DNA from: CATQHL01 sp965204655
GTDB lineage: Bacteria > Actinomycetota > Acidimicrobiia > Acidimicrobiales > CATQHL01
Reading direction: 5' to 3'
Assembly: GCA_965204655.1 (NCBI GenBank)
Contig: OZ241998.1
Coordinates: forward strand, 1,612,001 to 1,676,000
DNA: 64,000 nucleotides
A model generated the notes under the pieces. The model was given only the letters and a program-made list of their open reading frames with translations, did no database searches and had not been told where the DNA came from. Position 1 is the first letter of the stretch, and the number at the start of each line of letters is the position of its first letter. A program made the position numbers and the translations under genes. Shown piece by piece: positions 61,531 through 64,000 of this stretch.

Positions 61531-64000
61531 CTAGAACCGAACTGCACGGCGGGCGTCCTCCTCGTCGGAACCTCGTTCGGGTCTGGAAATGTTGATGCCC
61601 AGCTCCTCCGTGGTTCTGTATAGCTCTTCATCGATTTCGCGAATTTCAACTTCTTCGTCCCTGAAATCAAACACGTCGACCTGCAGGCACAGCGCCTGCA
61701 TCTCCTTTATGAGAACTTTGAAACTCTCCGGTATTCCCGGATCGGGGACGTTCGCACCCTTGACAATGGCTTCGTAGACCTTGACCCGCCCTAACACGTC
61801 GTCGGATTTCACCGTCAATATCTCCTGCAGGCAGTAGGCGGCCCCGTACGCCTCCAACGCCCAGACCTCCATCTCGCCGAAACGCTGCCCGCCAAATTGC
61901 GCCTTGCCTCCTAGGGGCTGCTGGGTGATCATGGAGTAGGGACCCGTGGAGCGGGCGTGAATCTTGTCGTCGACTAGGTGGTTCAGCTTGAGGATGTAGG
62001 TCACCCCCACCGTCACGGGATGATCAAAAGGTTCGCCGGTGCGGCCGTCGTAGAGGATCGCCTTTCCGGTCTCATCCAGGAGACGCTCCCCGTCGGGGGA
62101 CTCGGGGGTGAGGTTTTTAAGCAACGTCTGGATTGAAGGCTTGCCGCCAGAGACAGCCGAGTCGTCCCACCTAGCGCCGTCGAACACCGGAGTTTCAATG
62201 AAAACCGCAGGCGGCGTGGTGGGGCGGGTCTTCCTCTCGGACGCAATCACGGGCGCCTCGCCGACCTCCTCCTCATCCACCGACCACCCCCAGCGAGCGG
62301 CGTAGCCCAAGTGCGCCTCAAGCACCTGACCCACGTTCATCCTCGACGGCACGCCGAGCGGGTTCAAGATCAAATCCAACGGAGTTCCGTCGGCCAAAAA
62401 CGGCATGTCCTCAATGGGCAGGATCTTGGCGATCACGCCTTTGTTGCCATGCCGGCCGGCCAGTTTGTCCCCCACGCTTATCTTCCGCTTCTGCGCCACG
62501 AAGATCCTTACCAACTCGTTCACGTCGGGAGGCAGTTCGTGCTCGTCAGAACGACGGAAGATCTTTACGTCGATGACCTTGCCCGACTCTCCGTGCGGCA
62601 CTTTCAAAGAGGTGTCGCGCACCTCGCGCGCCTTCTCTCCGAAGATGGCGCGCAGAAGGCGCTCTTCGGGCGTCAGTTCTGTCTCGCCCTTAGGCGTGAC
62701 TTTCCCCACCAGGATGTCCCCCGATTCCACGGCTGCGCCTACACGCACCATTCCTTCTTCGTCCAAGTCGGCAAGAAGTTCTTCGGGGAGGTTGGGAATG
62801 TCGCGGGTGATCTCTTCAGGACCGAGTTTGGTCTCCCTAGCGTCGATCTCGTACTGGTGTATGTGGACGGACGTGAACACGTCGTCGCGCGCCAACCTCT
62901 CGCTGATGATCACTGCGTCCTCAAAGTTGTATCCCTCCCAGGACATGAACGCCATCAGCACGTTTTTGCCCAAGGCCAACTCGCCGTGATCGGTCGACGG
63001 CCCGTCAGCGAGCAACTCCCCTTTACGCACCTTCTGACCGACTTTCACCAACGGAGTGTTGCTCACACAGGTGTCCTGGTTGGAACGGCCGAAGCGGGCC
63101 AACTTGTGGTTTTTCTCACCGAGGGTCTTGTACTTGATTGAGATTTGGTTGGCGTCAACGAAAGTGACGACGCCGTTCTCGTCCGCCCAGATGAGACCCG
63201 CGGAGCCACGCGCCGCAGCGGCTTCGATGCCCGTGCCTATGTATGGAGCTTCCGTCCTTTGCAAAGGAACGGCCTGACGCTGCATGTTGGCGCCCATGAG
63301 CGCCCTGTTTGCGTCGTCGTGCTCAAGAAAGGGGATCAGCGCGGTGGCTACAGACACGATCTGCTTGGGAGATACGTCCATCCTTTCGACTTCATCGGGA
63401 GGCGTAAAGACAACTTCTGTCGTGGCGCCGAAGAAATGTTCCTGCTCGAGTTGAAGCTTGAGGTCGGCAAGGGAGGCCGACTGAGGAGACCTGCGAGCCA
63501 GGACTCTTTTGTTGCGGAAAGTTCCGTCGGGCAGCAAAGGGGCGTTGGCCTGAGCAACCACGTACTCTTCTTCCTCGTCGGCAGAGAGATATTCCACCTC
63601 TTTGCTCACCACTCCGTCTTTGACGACCCGATAAGGCGTTTCAATAAAGCCGTACTCGTTGAGGCGGCCGTAGGTTGCCAGAGCGCCAGAGAGCCCGATA
63701 TTGGGACCTTCCGGTGTCTCTATTGGACACATCCTTCCGTAGTGGCTGAAATGGACGTCGCGCACCTCAAAACCCGCTCGTTCACGCGTCAAACCTCCCG
63801 GGCCCAGCGCAGAGAGACGGCGGCGGTGAGTGAGTCCCGACAGAGGATTCACTTGATCCATGACCTGGCTCAACTGGCTGGAACCGAAGAACTCCTTGAG
63901 CGAGGAGACCAGCGGGCGGATGTTGATGAGAGATTCAGGGGTAATGGCCTCCGCATCCTGGGTAGTCATGCGCTCACGCACGATCCGTTCCATACGCGCA
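61531..64000 (-). CDS. rpoB: RNA polymerase beta subunit, C-terminal two thirds
   Basis: The frame continues past the right edge; about 823 residues are visible. SSQLSQVMDQVNPLSGLTH marks the rifampicin region, and GRMCPIETPEGPNIGL, AFMSWEGYNFEDAVI and GGKAQFGGQRFGEME are all typical. It ends 46 nt before rpoC. Two rifampicin-contact positions differ from E. coli: Phe514 is Val, and Ile572 is Ser. Confidence 0.98.
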   Translation of the reverse strand, partial: ARMERIVRERMTTQDAEAITPESLINIRPLVSSLKEFFGSSQLSQVMDQVNPLSGLTHRRRLSALGPGGLTRERAGFEVRDVHFSHYGRMCPIETPEGPNIGLSGALATYGRLNEYGFIETPYRVVKDGVVSKEVEYLSADEEEEYVVAQANAPLLPDGTFRNKRVLARRSPQSASLADLKLQLEQEHFFGATTEVVFTPPDEVERMDVSPKQIVSVATALIPFLEHDDANRALMGANMQRQAVPLQRTEAPYIGTGIEAAAARGSAGLIWADENGVVTFVDANQISIKYKTLGEKNHKLARFGRSNQDTCVSNTPLVKVGQKVRKGELLADGPSTDHGELALGKNVLMAFMSWEGYNFEDAVIISERLARDDVFTSVHIHQYEIDARETKLGPEEITRDIPNLPEELLADLDEEGMVRVGAAVESGDILVGKVTPKGETELTPEERLLRAIFGEKAREVRDTSLKVPHGESGKVIDVKIFRRSDEHELPPDVNELVRIFVAQKRKISVGDKLAGRHGNKGVIAKILPIEDMPFLADGTPLDLILNPLGVPSRMNVGQVLEAHLGYAARWGWSVDEEEVGEAPVIASERKTRPTTPPAVFIETPVFDGARWDDSAVSGGKPSIQTLLKNLTPESPDGERLLDETGKAILYDGRTGEPFDHPVTVGVTYILKLNHLVDDKIHARSTGPYSMITQQPLGGKAQFGGQRFGEMEVWALEAYGAAYCLQEILTVKSDDVLGRVKVYEAIVKGANVPDPGIPESFKVLIKEMQALCLQVDVFDFRDEEVEIREIDEELYRTTEELGINISRPERGSDEEDARRAVRF

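Noticed and set aside
62311..63141. 276-codon open frame antisense to rpoB
   Set aside because: Shadow of rpoB codon usage; no recognisable protein features.

Overview
The window reads as chromosome of an actinomycete-type bacterium (phylum Actinomycetota). Supporting signs are a WhiB regulator, actinobacterial HemQ, an acyl-CoA carboxylase with a small epsilon-like subunit, the topA-MFS-tmk-holB-tRNA-Thr block, a SigR/RsrA-like pair, a Tad pilus cluster with a DUF4244-type pilin, and many leaderless genes. Class Acidimicrobiia is a plausible placement, but this is inference. GC content is high throughout. I see no insertion sequence, prophage, integrase, CRISPR array or rRNA gene; genes are tightly packed and mostly on the minus strand.

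Layout. 1-5.2 kb: end of a substrate-binding protein, then livFGHM for a branched-chain amino-acid-type ABC importer, then hemQ. 5.3-12.97 kb: a vitamin/translation block with coaX, a panC-lysS gene fusion, folK, a pseudo-phosphatase, a degenerate folP, tilS, a zincin and a 48-aa membrane protein. 13.1-20.8 kb: rsrA/sigR-like pair, tRNA-Thr(CGT), holB, tmk, MFS and topA. 20.9-27.7 kb: nhaA, an RsbW-like kinase and a six-gene Tad operon. 27.9-33.1 kb: a 24-codon membrane microgene, tRNA-Sec(UCA), a principal-type sigma factor, a ferritin-like protein, nadE and glnA. 33.2-39.9 kb: a reduced 2Fe-2S/molybdopterin-type fusion, erpA, and the plus-strand run mrp-selA-selB. 40-49.3 kb: whiB, nfeD, a STAS protein, a receiver protein, tRNA-Pro(CGG), an MpaB-like protein, asd, lysC, a cyclophilin and the carboxylase accE/accD. 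49.5-52.3 kb: lutABC. 52.4-64 kb: the str/rpo block rpsJ, tuf, fusA, rpsG, rpsL, rpoC and rpoB, with rpoB running off the window.

How it fits together. SelA, SelB and tRNA-Sec show that the organism decodes UGA as selenocysteine; selD and a selenoprotein are not visible here. ErpA and Mrp, both Fe-S carriers, are divergently transcribed from one regulatory gap. PanC and CoaX serve CoA synthesis; LysC and Asd begin the aspartate pathway.

The most interesting points are: (i) pantothenate synthetase fused to lysyl-tRNA synthetase; (ii) a beta' RNA polymerase subunit that has lost all four cysteines of its second zinc site; (iii) adjacent catalytically degenerate DHPS-like and phosphatase-like proteins in the folate operon; (iv) a repeated leaderless promoter layout, TANNNT, 6-7 nt, then RTG, at eleven gene starts, including a 24-codon membrane microgene beside tRNA-Sec; and (v) an aspartokinase beta-subunit start marked by an internal Shine-Dalgarno.
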